This document shows positions 6,788 through 7,097 of a stretch of 7,097 bases of DNA, piece by piece. Under the pieces are notes generated by a model that had not been told where the DNA came from, did no database searches, and saw only the letters and a program-made list of their open reading frames with translations. Where the stretch lies: positions 1 to 7,097 of the forward strand of contig JACCZH010000051.1 of NCBI GenBank assembly GCA_013696045.1, given 5' to 3'. The position numbers and the translations under genes were made by a program. This DNA is from Chloroflexia bacterium (GTDB lineage: Bacteria > Chloroflexota > Chloroflexia > Thermomicrobiales > CFX8). The stretch's first letter is position 1. Each line of letters begins with the position of its first letter.

Positions 6788-7097
6788 TCATTTGACGGCA
6801 GGTATTCCCTGATCGGCTACCCAAAGTCGCAGCTGCGTGCGCGAGGTAAATTTAAGCTTACGCAGGATGTTGCTAACGTGCTTGTCCACAGTGCGGACGC
6901 CCGTCTGCAGCTCCGTCGCGATCTGCCGGTTGGTGTGCCCACGGGCAACCAGGAGCGCGACCTCGCGCTCCCGGGGGCTGAGCGACGCTGCGGTGGCGCC
7001 AGGCCCGTTCACATCGGCGTGTGGCTCAGATATCTCGATGGTACGCGCTTCCCGGACGACCCCCTCAATCGACATGCCCCGGCCACGCCGCCAGGCC
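6788..7097 (-). CDS. C-terminal end of a LuxR-type HTH transcriptional regulator (5' end beyond window)
   Basis: The frame is open from the right edge to a TGA at 6790-6788. An ATG at 7075 lies inside the frame but is probably not the start. The codons before it read AWRRGRG and join smoothly to MSIEGVV, giving the 'W..GR.MSLE.A' junction that in large ATPase/TPR-type LuxR regulators links the repeat domain to the DNA-binding domain. The HTH itself runs from LSPREREVALLVARG through HTNRQIATELQTGVRTVDKHVSNILRKLKF to SRTQLRLWVADQG, with the REREV and T-V-x-K-H-V-S-N-I-L-R-K-L signatures of the LuxR/GerE fold. The sensing domain is outside the window, so signal and targets are unknown. It is convergent with the RDD gene and not part of the glycan run. 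Confidence 0.85.
   Translation of the reverse strand, partial: AWRRGRGMSIEGVVREARTIEISEPHADVNGPGATAASLSPREREVALLVARGHTNRQIATELQTGVRTVDKHVSNILRKLKFTSRTQLRLWVADQGIPAVK

Overview
The window is GC-rich, gene-dense bacterial DNA with no RNA genes, insertion sequences, CRISPR arrays or long repeats. Protein style suggests Chloroflexota, possibly near the Thermomicrobia. The pointers are the C-terminal tail of a large LuxR-type regulator, an RDD protein with a TPEG-like N-terminus, and a membrane protein with a GDEPHY-type motif after an N-terminal sandwich domain. This placement is inference from family resemblance.

Layout: (1) bases 1-1503, minus strand: the N-terminal 501 residues of a large polytopic membrane protein that runs off the left edge, probably a GT-C-like glycosyltransferase. 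(2) A short divergent intergenic region with a 10-bp palindrome. (3) bases 1580-6136, plus strand: a tight run of four genes. Three encode family-4 (GT-B fold) glycosyltransferases, the third of the DUF1972/rhamnosyltransferase type. The fourth encodes a nucleotidyltransferase-fold protein of the NTP_transf_5 type. Three of the genes are joined to a neighbour by 4- or 8-bp overlaps, and two start with TTG. (4) bases 6212-6742, plus strand: a small RDD-family membrane protein behind its own candidate promoter. (5) bases 6788-7097, minus strand: the C-terminal end (LuxR HTH) of a larger regulator that runs off the right edge, convergent with the RDD gene.

The core is best read as part of a cell-surface glycan or exopolysaccharide locus. 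Three cytoplasmic glycosyltransferases would build a glycan on a lipid carrier or acceptor, and the divergent membrane protein could act at the outer face of the membrane. The NTP_transf_5 protein is the least understood member. The RDD gene and the regulator look like unrelated flanking genes. I see no clear evidence of a wholly new system. The most interesting items are the architecture of the truncated membrane protein and the operon position of the NTP_transf_5 gene.
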